NCBI RefSeq assembly: GCF_021245725.1
Contig: NZ_JAJGSX010000040.1
Location: forward strand, 1-64,000
DNA length: 64,000 bases
Origin: Pseudonocardia sp. TRM90224
GTDB lineage: Bacteria; Actinomycetota; Actinomycetes; Mycobacteriales; Pseudonocardiaceae
Direction of reading: 5' to 3'
Numbering within the stretch: position 1 is the first letter of the stretch; the number at the start of each line of letters is the position of its first letter. The notes beneath the pieces are model-generated. The model was not told where the DNA came from. It made no database searches and saw only the letters and a list, made by a program, of their open reading frames with translations. Of the stretch, positions 50,611-58,372 are shown in pieces. The position numbers and the translations under genes are program-made.

Positions 50611-52191
50611 TTGTCTTTCCGCGCATATCTCCGCCTGCTGCGCGATGGCCGGTGGTGGATCTCCGCCGGGTTGTTGATCGGACTGGCGGCCGGGTTCCTG
50701 TCCGCGCAGACGACCGACCCCGTCTACTCGGCGAGCACCACGCTGTACGTGGCCGCCATCGAGGGCGGCGGCGAGCCGGGGCAGGCCTACCAGGGCAGCC
50801 TCCTCGCCGAGCAGAAGTCGCGCGCCTACGCCGAGCTGATGAGCAGCGAGCGCATCCGGGCCGAGACCGCGAACGTGCTGGGCGAGCCGATCGATCCGGG
50901 CGTGATCTCCGGGCAGGCGTCGGCCGGTAGCCCGGTGGTGACGGTCACGGCCCGCACGTGGTCGCCGGAGCTGGCCGCCAGGATCGCCAACATCGCCGCG
51001 GGCAAGCTTGCCAACCTCGTCTCGGAGCTGGAGCGCCCGCAGGACCGGCTGCTCTCCACCGTCATCACGGTCCGGGTCGTCGCGGAGGCGGCGGAACCGA
51101 CCGACCCCGTCGCTCCCGACCTGCGGCTCTCGACCGCGCTCGGCGGGCTGATCGGCCTGCTCGTCGGGGTCGGGATCACGCTGCTGCGGCGCAACCTGGA
51201 CCGCTCCGTGCGCGAGCCGGCCGCGCTGGAAGGGCTCGCCGGGGCGCCGCTGCTCGCAAGCCTGCCGAAGCAGTCGCGCCGCCAGGCCGGCCTTTCACCG
51301 ACCCCCGACGGCAGCACCGGCCGCAACGCCGAGGCCGTCCGGATGCTGCGCACGAACGTGCGGTTCGCGGCCGGTGGCCGCGAGATCACGACGTTGCTGA
51401 TCGCGAGCGCCGTTCCCGGCGAGGGCCGTACGTCGCTGGCCTGCGAACTCGCGCTCGCCTACGGGCAGCAGCGCCAGCGCGTCCTGCTCGTCGACGCCGA
51501 CCTGCGCACCCCGCGCGTCGCGCAACGCATGAACATCGACGGCAGCACCGGGCTCAGCTCCGTCCTCGCCGGCAGGTGCGAGGTCGACGACGCCATCTTC
51601 AGCTGGGCGGGGGTGGTCGACGTCCTGCCCGGCGGACCGGTCCCGGTCAACCCCAGCGAGCTGCTCGACTCCGAGCGGCTGGTCAACCTGCTCGACCACG
51701 TCAAGCGCAAGTACGACGTCGTGCTGATCGACTCGTCGCCGCTGCTGCCCAGCACCGACGCCGCGATCCTCGCCGCCCGCTGCGACGCCACGCTACTGCT
51801 GGTGCGGCACGGCCGGACCGCGGACGCCCGGGTCGAGGCGGCCGCGGAGGCGCTGCGCCGGGTGCGCGCCACGGTGATCGGCGCCGTCTTCACCATGGCC
51901 CCCGGTTCCATGGCGCCGCCGAAGGCGCACCGCGACACACCGGCCCAGGCCGAGCCGGTCGCGGCCGCCGCACTGTCGCGCCGCACCGAAGAGGTCACCC
52001 AGAGCATCACGGTGCCGAGCCCGGCGCCCGAGCGCGAGGTCACCGTGCCCACCGCGCTCGACCCGACCCCGCCCGCCGACCCGGTCGACACCACGGACCG
52101 AACCAGCACGACGGAGCTGCCTGCGTCGGAGAACGGCGCCGCGGCACCGCCGCGCCCGCAACCGACACCGCGGGCGAAGACCTCGGCCTAG
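50611..52191 (+). CDS. Wzz/BY-kinase fusion for polysaccharide export
   Basis: A 526-residue protein. The N-terminal Wzz domain has two membrane segments (WWISAGLLIGLAAGFLSA and LSTALGGLIGLLVGVGITLL) flanking an outside loop. The cytoplasmic domain shows Walker A-like SAVPGEGRTSLACELALAYG, Walker A' RVLLVDADLRTPR and Walker B KYDVVLIDSSPLL. The Walker A lysine is Arg here, and the tail is Pro/Thr/Ala-rich without the usual Tyr cluster. It would control chain length and export. TTG 50611 after GGGGGGCAG is preferred; GTG 50572 is possible. Confidence 0.82.
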   Translation: MSFRAYLRLLRDGRWWISAGLLIGLAAGFLSAQTTDPVYSASTTLYVAAIEGGGEPGQAYQGSLLAEQKSRAYAELMSSERIRAETANVLGEPIDPGVISGQASAGSPVVTVTARTWSPELAARIANIAAGKLANLVSELERPQDRLLSTVITVRVVAEAAEPTDPVAPDLRLSTALGGLIGLLVGVGITLLRRNLDRSVREPAALEGLAGAPLLASLPKQSRRQAGLSPTPDGSTGRNAEAVRMLRTNVRFAAGGREITTLLIASAVPGEGRTSLACELALAYGQQRQRVLLVDADLRTPRVAQRMNIDGSTGLSSVLAGRCEVDDAIFSWAGVVDVLPGGPVPVNPSELLDSERLVNLLDHVKRKYDVVLIDSSPLLPSTDAAILAARCDATLLLVRHGRTADARVEAAAEALRRVRATVIGAVFTMAPGSMAPPKAHRDTPAQAEPVAAAALSRRTEEVTQSITVPSPAPEREVTVPTALDPTPPADPVDTTDRTSTTELPASENGAAAPPRPQPTPRAKTSA

Positions 52192-52224
52192 CGCCCGGCC
52201 GGCCCAGCCCCGTCAGGCCGGGAC

Positions 52225-52253
52225 GGCAACACATGCGTCCCGCATGCGTTGCC
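52225..52253 (+). terminator. Stem-loop after Wzz/BY-kinase gene
   Basis: GGCAACACATGCG (52225-52237) pairs with 52241-52253 at 12 of 13 positions with a 3-base loop. It lies 34 bp after the stop and ends the polysaccharide locus. No U-tract, as is common in actinobacteria. Confidence 0.65.
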
Positions 52254-52361
52254 GCCCCATCCCTTGCGGCTCGCGTGCGCGCACGCGGGATGACGGATTC
52301 GTTCAAGAGCGATGTCCGGTTCCGGCCTAGCGTTTCGACGTAACCGCTGGGAGGACTCACC

Positions 52362-52754
52362 ATGACCGAGCTCAACGACGAGGCCCGCGACCTGTTCGCC
52401 GGGTCCAACATCGCCCACATCGCCACCCTCATGCCGGACGGCGGGCCGCACTCGGTTCCGGTGATGGTCGACTTCGAAGGCGAGTACATCGCCTTCTTCA
52501 CCTCGCCCGAATCGCGGAAGGGCCGCAACATCGACGCCGACTCGCGCGTCGCGATCTCCATCGCCGACCGGGACAACCTGGTCCGCAGCGCGATCGTCCG
52601 CGGCCGGGTCGTGAAGCGCGTCGGCGGCGACGCCGGCTGGGCTATCGTCGATCGAATCTTCGCGAAGTACACCGGCGGCCCGTACCCGCGGGGCGACGTC
52701 CGCGAGGCCTTCCTCGTGGAACCGACGCACGTCGTCGTCCCGACATTCGACTGA
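52362..52754 (+). CDS. PPOX-class F420-dependent oxidoreductase
   Basis: A 130-residue split-barrel protein: FAGSNIAHIATLMPDGGPHSVPVMVDFEGEYIAFFTSPESRKGRNIDADSRVAISIADRDN is the typical cofactor-binding part. Likely cofactor F420 or FMN; substrate unknown. GGGAGGAC precedes ATG 52362. It is followed after 8 bp by a RibD-like reductase gene, so the two are probably co-transcribed. Confidence 0.88.
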   Translation: MTELNDEARDLFAGSNIAHIATLMPDGGPHSVPVMVDFEGEYIAFFTSPESRKGRNIDADSRVAISIADRDNLVRSAIVRGRVVKRVGGDAGWAIVDRIFAKYTGGPYPRGDVREAFLVEPTHVVVPTFD

Positions 52755-52762
52755 GGAGCGAA

Positions 52763-53359
52763 ATGGGCAACGTAGCTATCCAGGCGGTTGTGTCCGTCGA
52801 CGGCTTCATCGCTTATCCCGACGACTCGGTCGGGCCGCTGTTCGACTGGTACTTCAATGGCGACACCGAGCTGATCGCCAGGCCGAGCGACTGGAAGTTC
52901 TCCGTCTCGAAGGCGTCGGCCGAGTTCGCCCAGCCGTTCTGGGACGCGATCAAGGTGACGGTGATCGGCCGCCACCTGTTCGACACCACGAACGGCTGGG
53001 AGGGCAAGCCGGCCTCGGGCGACCAGCTCGTCGTCGTCACCCACCGACCGCTGCCGGACGAGTGGCTCGCCGAGCACCCGGACGCGCCGTTCCACACCGC
53101 CGACTCCGTCGAGTCCGGCATCGCGCTCGCGAAGGAGCTCGCCGGCGACGGTCTCGTCTGCGTGACCGCCGGGGATCTCGGCGGCCAGGCGTTCTCGGCC
53201 GGCCTGGTCGACGAGGTCGTGATGGACGTCGTACCGGTGGTGTTCGGCGAGGGGGTGCGCTTCTTCGGCAGCCACGCCGGCACGGTGCTGCTCGACGACC
53301 CCGACCAGGTGGTTCAGGGCGACCGCGTGCTGCACCTGCACTTCACCGTGCGGCGCTGA
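52763..53359 (+). CDS. Dihydrofolate-reductase-like (RibD C-terminal) protein
   Basis: A 198-residue NADPH-binding protein: IQAVVSVDGFIAYPDDSVGPLFDWYFNGD, VTVIGRHLFDTTNGW, VVTHRPLPDEW and VTAGDLGGQAFSAGLVDEVVMDVVPVVFGEGVRFF match the RibD/YyaP-type reductase family. The physiological substrate of the YyaP group is unknown. GAGGAG precedes ATG 52763. Its 3' end overlaps the convergent flavoprotein gene by 17 bp. Confidence 0.85.
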   Translation: MGNVAIQAVVSVDGFIAYPDDSVGPLFDWYFNGDTELIARPSDWKFSVSKASAEFAQPFWDAIKVTVIGRHLFDTTNGWEGKPASGDQLVVVTHRPLPDEWLAEHPDAPFHTADSVESGIALAKELAGDGLVCVTAGDLGGQAFSAGLVDEVVMDVVPVVFGEGVRFFGSHAGTVLLDDPDQVVQGDRVLHLHFTVRR

Positions 53360-54290
53360 CGGACCGGCTCGCGTCGACAGCGCGCCGGACGTCCTCGGCG
53401 ACGAGGTCGGAGTTGATCGCGATGGCGGCACGCACGCCGTCCGCGGCGGCGTTGCCGACCTGGGCCATCAGGTTGTCGACGTTGCCGGCCGCCCACACCC
53501 CGGGCGCGACCTGCAGGGTCGCGGGGTCGGCGCCCACGCGCTGCCCGATCCCGGCCGGGTGCTCGGCGAGCTCGACGCCGAGCCCCGGAACGTCGCGAGC
53601 CAGGTAGCGGGGTGTGACCACCAGCGCTTCGCACGCCACCACCTCGCCGCTGCGCAGCCGCAGCCCGCGCAGCCGGTCGTCGGCCACCGCCAACGCCGTG
53701 ACCTCGCCGTCGACCACCCGCACGCGACGGGCGCCCAGCTGCTCCCGCTCCTCGTCGGTGAGGGCGAACCCGGTGTGCCTGAACAGCGTCAGATCGCTGC
53801 TCCACTGGCCCATGAGCAACGCCATGTGCATGGTCATCGGCCCGGTCGCGAGCACCCCGATCGTGCGGTCGCGGACCTCCCACCCGTGGCAGTACGGGCA
53901 ATGCAGCACGTCCCGGCCCCAGCGTTCCCGCAACCCCGGCACGGCAGGCAGCTCGTCGACCAGCCCGGTGGCCAGCAGGAGCCGGCGCGCCCGCACCGGA
54001 GCCGCACCCTCGATGTCGACGACGAACCCGTCGTCGGATCGGGACGCCGCCGTCACGCGGCCGAGCAGCACGCGGCCGCCGTACCCCTCGACCTCACGGC
54101 GACCGATGTCCAGCAGCTCCCCCGGCGGGACGCCGTCGCGCCCCAGGTAGCCGTGCACGGCGTCGGCGGGCGCGTTGCGCGGCTCACCCGCATCGACGAC
54201 CAGCACCGACCTCCTCGCCCGCACCAACGTCAACGCTGCCGCCAACCCGGCCGCCCCGCCGCCGACCACCACCACGTCCTGCATGTCCAT
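53343..54290 (-). CDS. Thioredoxin-reductase-like flavoprotein
   Basis: A 315-residue FAD/NAD(P)H enzyme. VVVVGGGAAGLAAALTLVRARRSVLVVDAGEPRNAPA is the FAD motif, LHCPYCHGWEVRDRTIGVLATGP supplies the redox CxxC and the NAD(P) motif start, and VAPGVWAAGNVDNLMAQVGNAAADG the second FAD contact. It is probably a thioredoxin-reductase-type or ferredoxin-like reductase; the partner is not encoded nearby. GGAGGTGGCG precedes ATG 54290. Divergent from an XRE-cupin regulator that may control it. Confidence 0.88.
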   Translation of the reverse strand: MDMQDVVVVGGGAAGLAAALTLVRARRSVLVVDAGEPRNAPADAVHGYLGRDGVPPGELLDIGRREVEGYGGRVLLGRVTAASRSDDGFVVDIEGAAPVRARRLLLATGLVDELPAVPGLRERWGRDVLHCPYCHGWEVRDRTIGVLATGPMTMHMALLMGQWSSDLTLFRHTGFALTDEEREQLGARRVRVVDGEVTALAVADDRLRGLRLRSGEVVACEALVVTPRYLARDVPGLGVELAEHPAGIGQRVGADPATLQVAPGVWAAGNVDNLMAQVGNAAADGVRAAIAINSDLVAEDVRRAVDASRSVSAAR

Positions 54291-54333
54291 CACGCCACCT
54301 CCGAGGCACGACCATCGGCCCGGTCGGGCGCGC

Positions 54334-54362
54334 TTGACAAAGTTCTTTGCAGGACGTGCAAA
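54334..54362 (+). promoter_or_regulatory. Promoter and operator for XRE-cupin gene
   Basis: TTGACA (54334-54339) and TGCAAA (54357-54362) are separated by 17 bp. TTTGCA (54346-54351) and TGCAAA (54357-54362) form a perfect inverted pair. Transcription would begin at about 54369-54370, at the GTG itself, so the message is probably leaderless. The operator lies between divergent genes. Confidence 0.6.
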
Positions 54363-54369
54363 TGGCGGC

Positions 54370-54954
54370 GTGACCGACGACGTGGAGGAAGTGCTCGCCC
54401 AGGTGGGGTCGCGGCTGCGCGCGCTGCGCCGGAGCCGCGACACCACCCTGGCCGAGCTCGCCACGGAAACCGGCTTCTCGATCAGCACGCTCTCCCGGCT
54501 CGAATCCGGCAAACGACGCCCGACACTCGAAATCCTGATCCCGCTCGCTCGCTACTACCGCGTGCCGCTCGACGAGCTCGTCGGCGCGCCCGCGACGGGC
54601 GACCCGCGGCTGCACCTGAAGCCGCGGAACCACCACGGGCGCACCATCGTCCCGCTAACCCGGTACCCGGGTGGGCTGCAGGCCTACAAGCAGCTGTTCC
54701 CCGGGAGCAGCGCCGAGCCCCATCCCGAACCGCGCACCCACGAAGGCCACGAGTGGTTGTGCGTGCTCAGCGGCCGGCTCCGGCTCATCCTCGGTGAGCA
54801 GGACGTCGTGCTGGGCCCCGGCGAGATCGCCGAGTTCGACACCCGCGTGCCGCACTGGATCGGCAGCTCCGACGGCAAGCCGGTGGAGATCCTCAACCTG
54901 TTCGGACCGCAGGGCGAGCGGACCCGCACCACGGCCCGGACCGAACGCCCCTGA
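54370..54954 (+). CDS. XRE-family regulator with cupin domain
   Basis: A 194-residue regulator. The N-terminal helix-turn-helix is VGSRLRALRRSRDTTLAELATETGFSISTLSRLESGKRRPTLEILIPLA; the C-terminal cupin (HEGHEWLCVLSGRLRLILGEQDVVLGPGEIAEFDTRVPHWIG) keeps several possible metal-binding His/Glu residues. Such regulators sense small effectors. GTG 54370 lies at the predicted transcription start (leaderless). Divergent from the thioredoxin-reductase-like gene. Confidence 0.88.
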   Translation: MTDDVEEVLAQVGSRLRALRRSRDTTLAELATETGFSISTLSRLESGKRRPTLEILIPLARYYRVPLDELVGAPATGDPRLHLKPRNHHGRTIVPLTRYPGGLQAYKQLFPGSSAEPHPEPRTHEGHEWLCVLSGRLRLILGEQDVVLGPGEIAEFDTRVPHWIGSSDGKPVEILNLFGPQGERTRTTARTERP

Positions 54955-54965
54955 GCAGGGACGAT

Positions 54966-55266
54966 TCAGGTCTGCAATTTCGTGCCCCGACCGGACCGGT
55001 CCAGCGGCAGGGGCCGGCGCGGCTCACGCACGCCGGCCGTCTCCTCCGGCCGTGCGACGACGAGCGTGACGACGTCCCAACGCTGCAGGACCGTGCCCGG
55101 TGGCGGCGACTGGTCGACGACCCGCCCGTGCATCAGAGGTTCCGGGCTGTCCGGGTTCGCGCCTTGGCAGGCCAATCCGAGATCGTGCCCCCCGCAACCA
55201 TGCGTCGAGCGCTTGCCGCCCACGGAAATCCGGTACGGCTACCTCACCAGAAGTGGTTTCGGCCAC
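54966..55266 (-). pseudogene. Frameshifted single-PASTA-domain gene
   Basis: The start of a PASTA domain (GTG 55266; VAVPDFRGRQALDAWL) is in one frame and the remainder (HDLGLACQGANPDSPEPL, VVDQSPPPGTVLQRWDVVTLVV) in another. The frames meet at a run of six G on the minus strand near 55188-55195; deleting one G would join them as ALDAWLRGHDLGLACQG. The joined product would be about 100 residues. The shift may be real, programmed, or a homopolymer sequencing error. Confidence 0.7.
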
Positions 55267-55315
55267 ATATCTTCACCCGCCGCGAATGCTACCGGCCGTG
55301 GCACCGGCGCGGAAC

Positions 55316-56509
55316 TCATTCGACCATTTCGACGAGCATCCGCGCCGCCACCGCCGCGCCGTCGACGGGCATGGCGACGCTCACCTCCGCCGCCCGCGCA
55401 GCCGTGTCGTCGCGGAGCGCGGGCTCGAGCGCTGCGGAGAGGGATTCGACGGTCGGCGTCGGGCCGTCGTGCGCTGCGCCGATGCCCAGCGCAGCCACGC
55501 GCCGCGCCCAGTACGGCTGGTCCACGATCTGCGGCACGATCACCTGCGGCGCGCCTGCCAGCGCCGCCGTCGTGGTCGTGCCGGCACCGCCGTGGTGCAC
55601 GACCGCCGCCACGCGCCGGAACAGCTCGTGGTGGTTCGTGTCGCCGACGGCGAAGCAGTCGTCCTTCTCGTCGACCAACGCCAGATCCGCCCAGCCGCGG
55701 GAGACCAGCACGCGGCGACCTCGCCCGCGGATCGCCTCGACGGCCACCGCGGCCGCGTCGGGCGCACCGGCCATCTGCATGCTCCCGAAACCCACGTACA
55801 CCGGCGGGTCGCCGGCGTCGAGGAACTCGACGAGGTCCGCCGGCAGCGGCCGATCGTCGGGCATGATCCACGCGCCCGTCTGCACGACGTCGAACCCCAG
55901 CGCGCCCTCGAACGGCCAGAGCACCGGGTCGACCGCGAGCCACGGCCGCGACGTGAAGACGTGGTCGCGGACGTTCTCGACGGGCGGCAGGCCGAGCGCG
56001 GCCCGGTGGGTGTTGAGCGGCCCGCCGTACAGCGCGTCGACCCGCTCGGCGTCGATCTTCCACAGCACCCGCAGGTCGGTCTCGCCGGGAGGGAACGGCT
56101 TCCCCGGACGCGGGCCCGGCGGGTATACCAGCGACGGCATCCCGACCCGGTGGAACCCGGCGAGCACGTAGTGGATGCCGAGGTGCTCGGCCACCGACCG
56201 GACGCCTGCGGGCATCAGGCCGCTTGCGACGATCGCGTCGCAGTCCTGCGCCGCCTTCCCGATCACCTCGAAGTGCTCGGCGACCAGCGCGGCGGCCACG
56301 TCCGCCGGCGACGGTTTCGAGGCGACCAGCGCCCGCACCGCGAAGCCCATCGCCACGAACTCCACACCGACCTCGGCCACCCGCTCCGCGAAGTCCGGAG
56401 GCGCGCACATCCGCACGTCGACCCCCTGTGCCCGCAGCTCGAGCGCCAGCCCCAGCAACGGCTCGACGTCCCCGCGGGACCCCCATGTCGACAACAGAAC
56501 TCGCACCAC
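55316..56509 (-). CDS. Family 1 glycosyltransferase (UGT/MGT type)
   Basis: A 397-residue GT-B enzyme: VLLSTWGSRGDVEPLLGLALELRAQGVDVRMCAPPDF, then VYVGFGSMQMAG, RVAAVVHHGGAGTTTTAALAGAPQVIVPQIVDQPYWARRV with the HHGGAGT donor motif. It resembles sterol, macrolide and glycopeptide glucosyltransferases and would add a sugar from a nucleotide donor to a small hydrophobic acceptor. GTG 56509 or 56506. No biosynthetic cluster surrounds it. Confidence 0.88.
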   Translation of the reverse strand: MVRVLLSTWGSRGDVEPLLGLALELRAQGVDVRMCAPPDFAERVAEVGVEFVAMGFAVRALVASKPSPADVAAALVAEHFEVIGKAAQDCDAIVASGLMPAGVRSVAEHLGIHYVLAGFHRVGMPSLVYPPGPRPGKPFPPGETDLRVLWKIDAERVDALYGGPLNTHRAALGLPPVENVRDHVFTSRPWLAVDPVLWPFEGALGFDVVQTGAWIMPDDRPLPADLVEFLDAGDPPVYVGFGSMQMAGAPDAAAVAVEAIRGRGRRVLVSRGWADLALVDEKDDCFAVGDTNHHELFRRVAAVVHHGGAGTTTTAALAGAPQVIVPQIVDQPYWARRVAALGIGAAHDGPTPTVESLSAALEPALRDDTAARAAEVSVAMPVDGAAVAARMLVEMVE

Positions 56510-56634
56510 ACACTCCCTGTCCCGCCTGGTCCCAGGCGTTCGGCCGCGAATTGTGCGGCAAGAATGGGGTCTTGCCGCAAGCCCGGGGGTGCGCTATACG
56601 TTGAAATGGGGAAGAAACGGGTAGCTTCGAACCG

Positions 56635-56820
56635 GTGCTGAACTACGGCCTCGACGTATCCGATATCGAGCACGACCGCGCGCTGCCCGACCTGGCGGCC
56701 GAAGGCGACGAACTCGACGTGCTGGTCGCCGCGGCGACATCATCGACGCTTGGGGAGACGACCTCCGCCTGTCGCGGGAATGATCGTCTCGGGCTCGGCC
56801 GGCCTGGGGCCGGACGGTCC
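56635..56820 (+). pseudogene. Possible short gene remnant
   Basis: GTG 56635 begins LNYGLDVSDIEHDRALPDLAAEGDELDVLVAA, an acidic protein-like sequence. It then degenerates, whereas the +1 frame reads DIIDAWGDDLRLSRE before a stop at about 56810, resembling a normal protein end. I read this as a frameshifted remnant of about 55 codons of unknown family. The family A repeat lies directly after it. Confidence 0.3.
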
Positions 56821-56826
56821 CGGGGA

Positions 56827-56905
56827 GGCCAGGAAAGCCACTTTGCTGCCCTGTGAGGGCCGGAAAGTGGCTTTCCTGCCCTTGCGCGCGCAACGCACGC
56901 ATCCG
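56827..56905. repeat. Family A hairpin element, copy 4
   Basis: GCCAGGAAAGCCACTTT and GGAAAGTGGCTTTCCTGCCC form an imperfect inverted repeat around a 17-base loop, followed by GCGCGCAACGCACGCATCC, which is also present in altered form beside copy 2. It has more changes in the loop and arms than copies 2 and 3. Confidence 0.75.
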
Positions 56906-57121
56906 CCCCTGGCCACCGCGGGCCTGTGTGCGCGGCCGAGCGCGACTCCTCGTCAGAACGTCGCCACCCAGTACCGCCGCTTCATGCCAACGACGGACGC
57001 CCGCAGGTCGGGAGTGGGGTCGACGAAGATCGGCACCGCGTCGTTCTCGGCGAAACCACGTCGCCTCACGACCGACCGTCCGAGATCCTCATCCGGTGTG
57101 CGGAGATCGAGAAGGCATCTC
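56906..57121. other. Intergenic region before hypothetical gene
   Basis: About 215 bp with open reading in more than one frame but no family match, no ribosome site and no clear promoter. I see no gene here apart from the possible upstream end of the following one. Confidence 0.4.
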
Positions 57122-57808
57122 GTGAGGGGAAGAGCCGCGACCTGGCCCGACCGGGCGTTGCCGCCAGGTCTGAGCCGGCGGGCGGAGCGCCTGCTCGCGA
57201 CCTCCGCGGTGTGGATCGACCCCGCAGATCTCGTTGACATCGACGCATTTCGGGAGCAGTGGGAGAACGATCTCGGGGTTCCTTCCGAGGTGATCGACCG
57301 GATGAAGGCGTTCCAGGCGATGTGGGGCGGGCTGATCCTGCCGCCGATGCCCCTCGACGACAGCTACGACGGTGGCCCGCGCGTGCTGGAAGCCACCGAC
57401 CCGCTGTGGATCGACGACCTTTCGAGGCCGGGCTGGTGGTTCGATGCAGGTCCCGCCCGAACCGCACTCGCCGCGACCTTCGTGATCGGCCCCGACGGGA
57501 CCTTCGGACACGAAGACGACCGAGTCGTACCGCTGCACGCCTCGATAGCAGGCTGGGTCGAAGCAGTTGCGCTCGCCTACGCGGCGATGGAGCGCGCCGA
57601 AACGATCACCAGGTACTCCGGTGACGCGGTCGCCGACGTCGATCTCACCGGGATGGAACCCGTGCCCGAGACGGCCGGGCTCGCCGACACGTGGTGGTAC
57701 CGGCCCGACACCCTCGTCTCGATCCACACCGGTTGTGCCGAGCTCTACACGATCCCCGGCAGCCGGACGGCTCACGTGTACACCGGCATCGGTCCGCGAG
57801 CACTCTGA
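57122..57808 (+). CDS. Hypothetical protein, weakly SUKH-like
   Basis: A 228-residue soluble acidic protein. GTG 57122 follows GAGAAGG; earlier codons in frame look non-coding. Aromatic-rich segments such as RMKAFQAMWGGLILPPMPLDD, DPLWIDDLSRPGWWF and GTFGHEDDRVVPLHASIAGWVEAVALAYAAME recall SMI1/KNR4 (SUKH) immunity proteins in their pattern of Trp and acidic residues, but the match is only by eye. No toxin gene is adjacent. Confidence 0.5.
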   Translation: MRGRAATWPDRALPPGLSRRAERLLATSAVWIDPADLVDIDAFREQWENDLGVPSEVIDRMKAFQAMWGGLILPPMPLDDSYDGGPRVLEATDPLWIDDLSRPGWWFDAGPARTALAATFVIGPDGTFGHEDDRVVPLHASIAGWVEAVALAYAAMERAETITRYSGDAVADVDLTGMEPVPETAGLADTWWYRPDTLVSIHTGCAELYTIPGSRTAHVYTGIGPRAL

Positions 57809-57864
57809 GCCACCCGCCGAGAATGACGTCATTGCCGATTCCGGGCCCAGAAACGGCCATCACG

Positions 57865-58338
57865 TCAATCTCGGCGGGCGGCGTTGAGCCACGGATAGCG
57901 CGCGGTGTCGGAGCCGGCGTAGTCGGGGTCGAGGTAGATGAAGCAGCGCTGGATCAGGAAGTCGCGGATCTCGAACACGTCGCACCACCGGCCGGCGCCC
58001 CAGTCGGGCACACCTGCGCGCCACGGGCCGTCCTGGTGCTCACCGAAGCTGGTGCCCTCGGCGACGATCGTGTCGCCGCCGGAGAAGATCCAGTTGAAGC
58101 TCGCGTAGTCGTGCTTGATCGCGGTGATGGTGCCGCCGACGTCGCTGAACAGTCGGCCGATCTGCTCGCACCCCTCGGCGATGCCCCACTTGGGGAAGTA
58201 CACCTGCGCGTCCCCGGCGAACAGGTCGAGGATGCTCCCCCCACTGCTCGTGGTGCCGCCGTGGTCGAACGCCTTGAGGTACTCCAGCGCGACCGACTTG
58301 CGCTGCTCATCGGTCATGGTCTGCGTGGTGATGGCCAT
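57865..58338 (-). CDS. SnoaL/NTF2-like protein
   Basis: A 157-residue NTF2-fold protein: SVALEYLKAFDHGGTTSSGGSILDLFAGDAQVYFPKWGIAEGCEQIGRLFSDVGG is the typical start and CDVFEIRDFLIQRCFIYLDPDYAGSDTARYPW the typical ending. Possible isomerase/hydratase or dioxygenase-associated role. It follows the VOC dioxygenase gene by 34 bp on the same strand and may act in the same catabolic step. Confidence 0.75.
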   Translation of the reverse strand: MAITTQTMTDEQRKSVALEYLKAFDHGGTTSSGGSILDLFAGDAQVYFPKWGIAEGCEQIGRLFSDVGGTITAIKHDYASFNWIFSGGDTIVAEGTSFGEHQDGPWRAGVPDWGAGRWCDVFEIRDFLIQRCFIYLDPDYAGSDTARYPWLNAARRD

Positions 58339-58372
58339 CGTCGACTCCGGTGTCCGGGCGGGTGCAGGCGGT

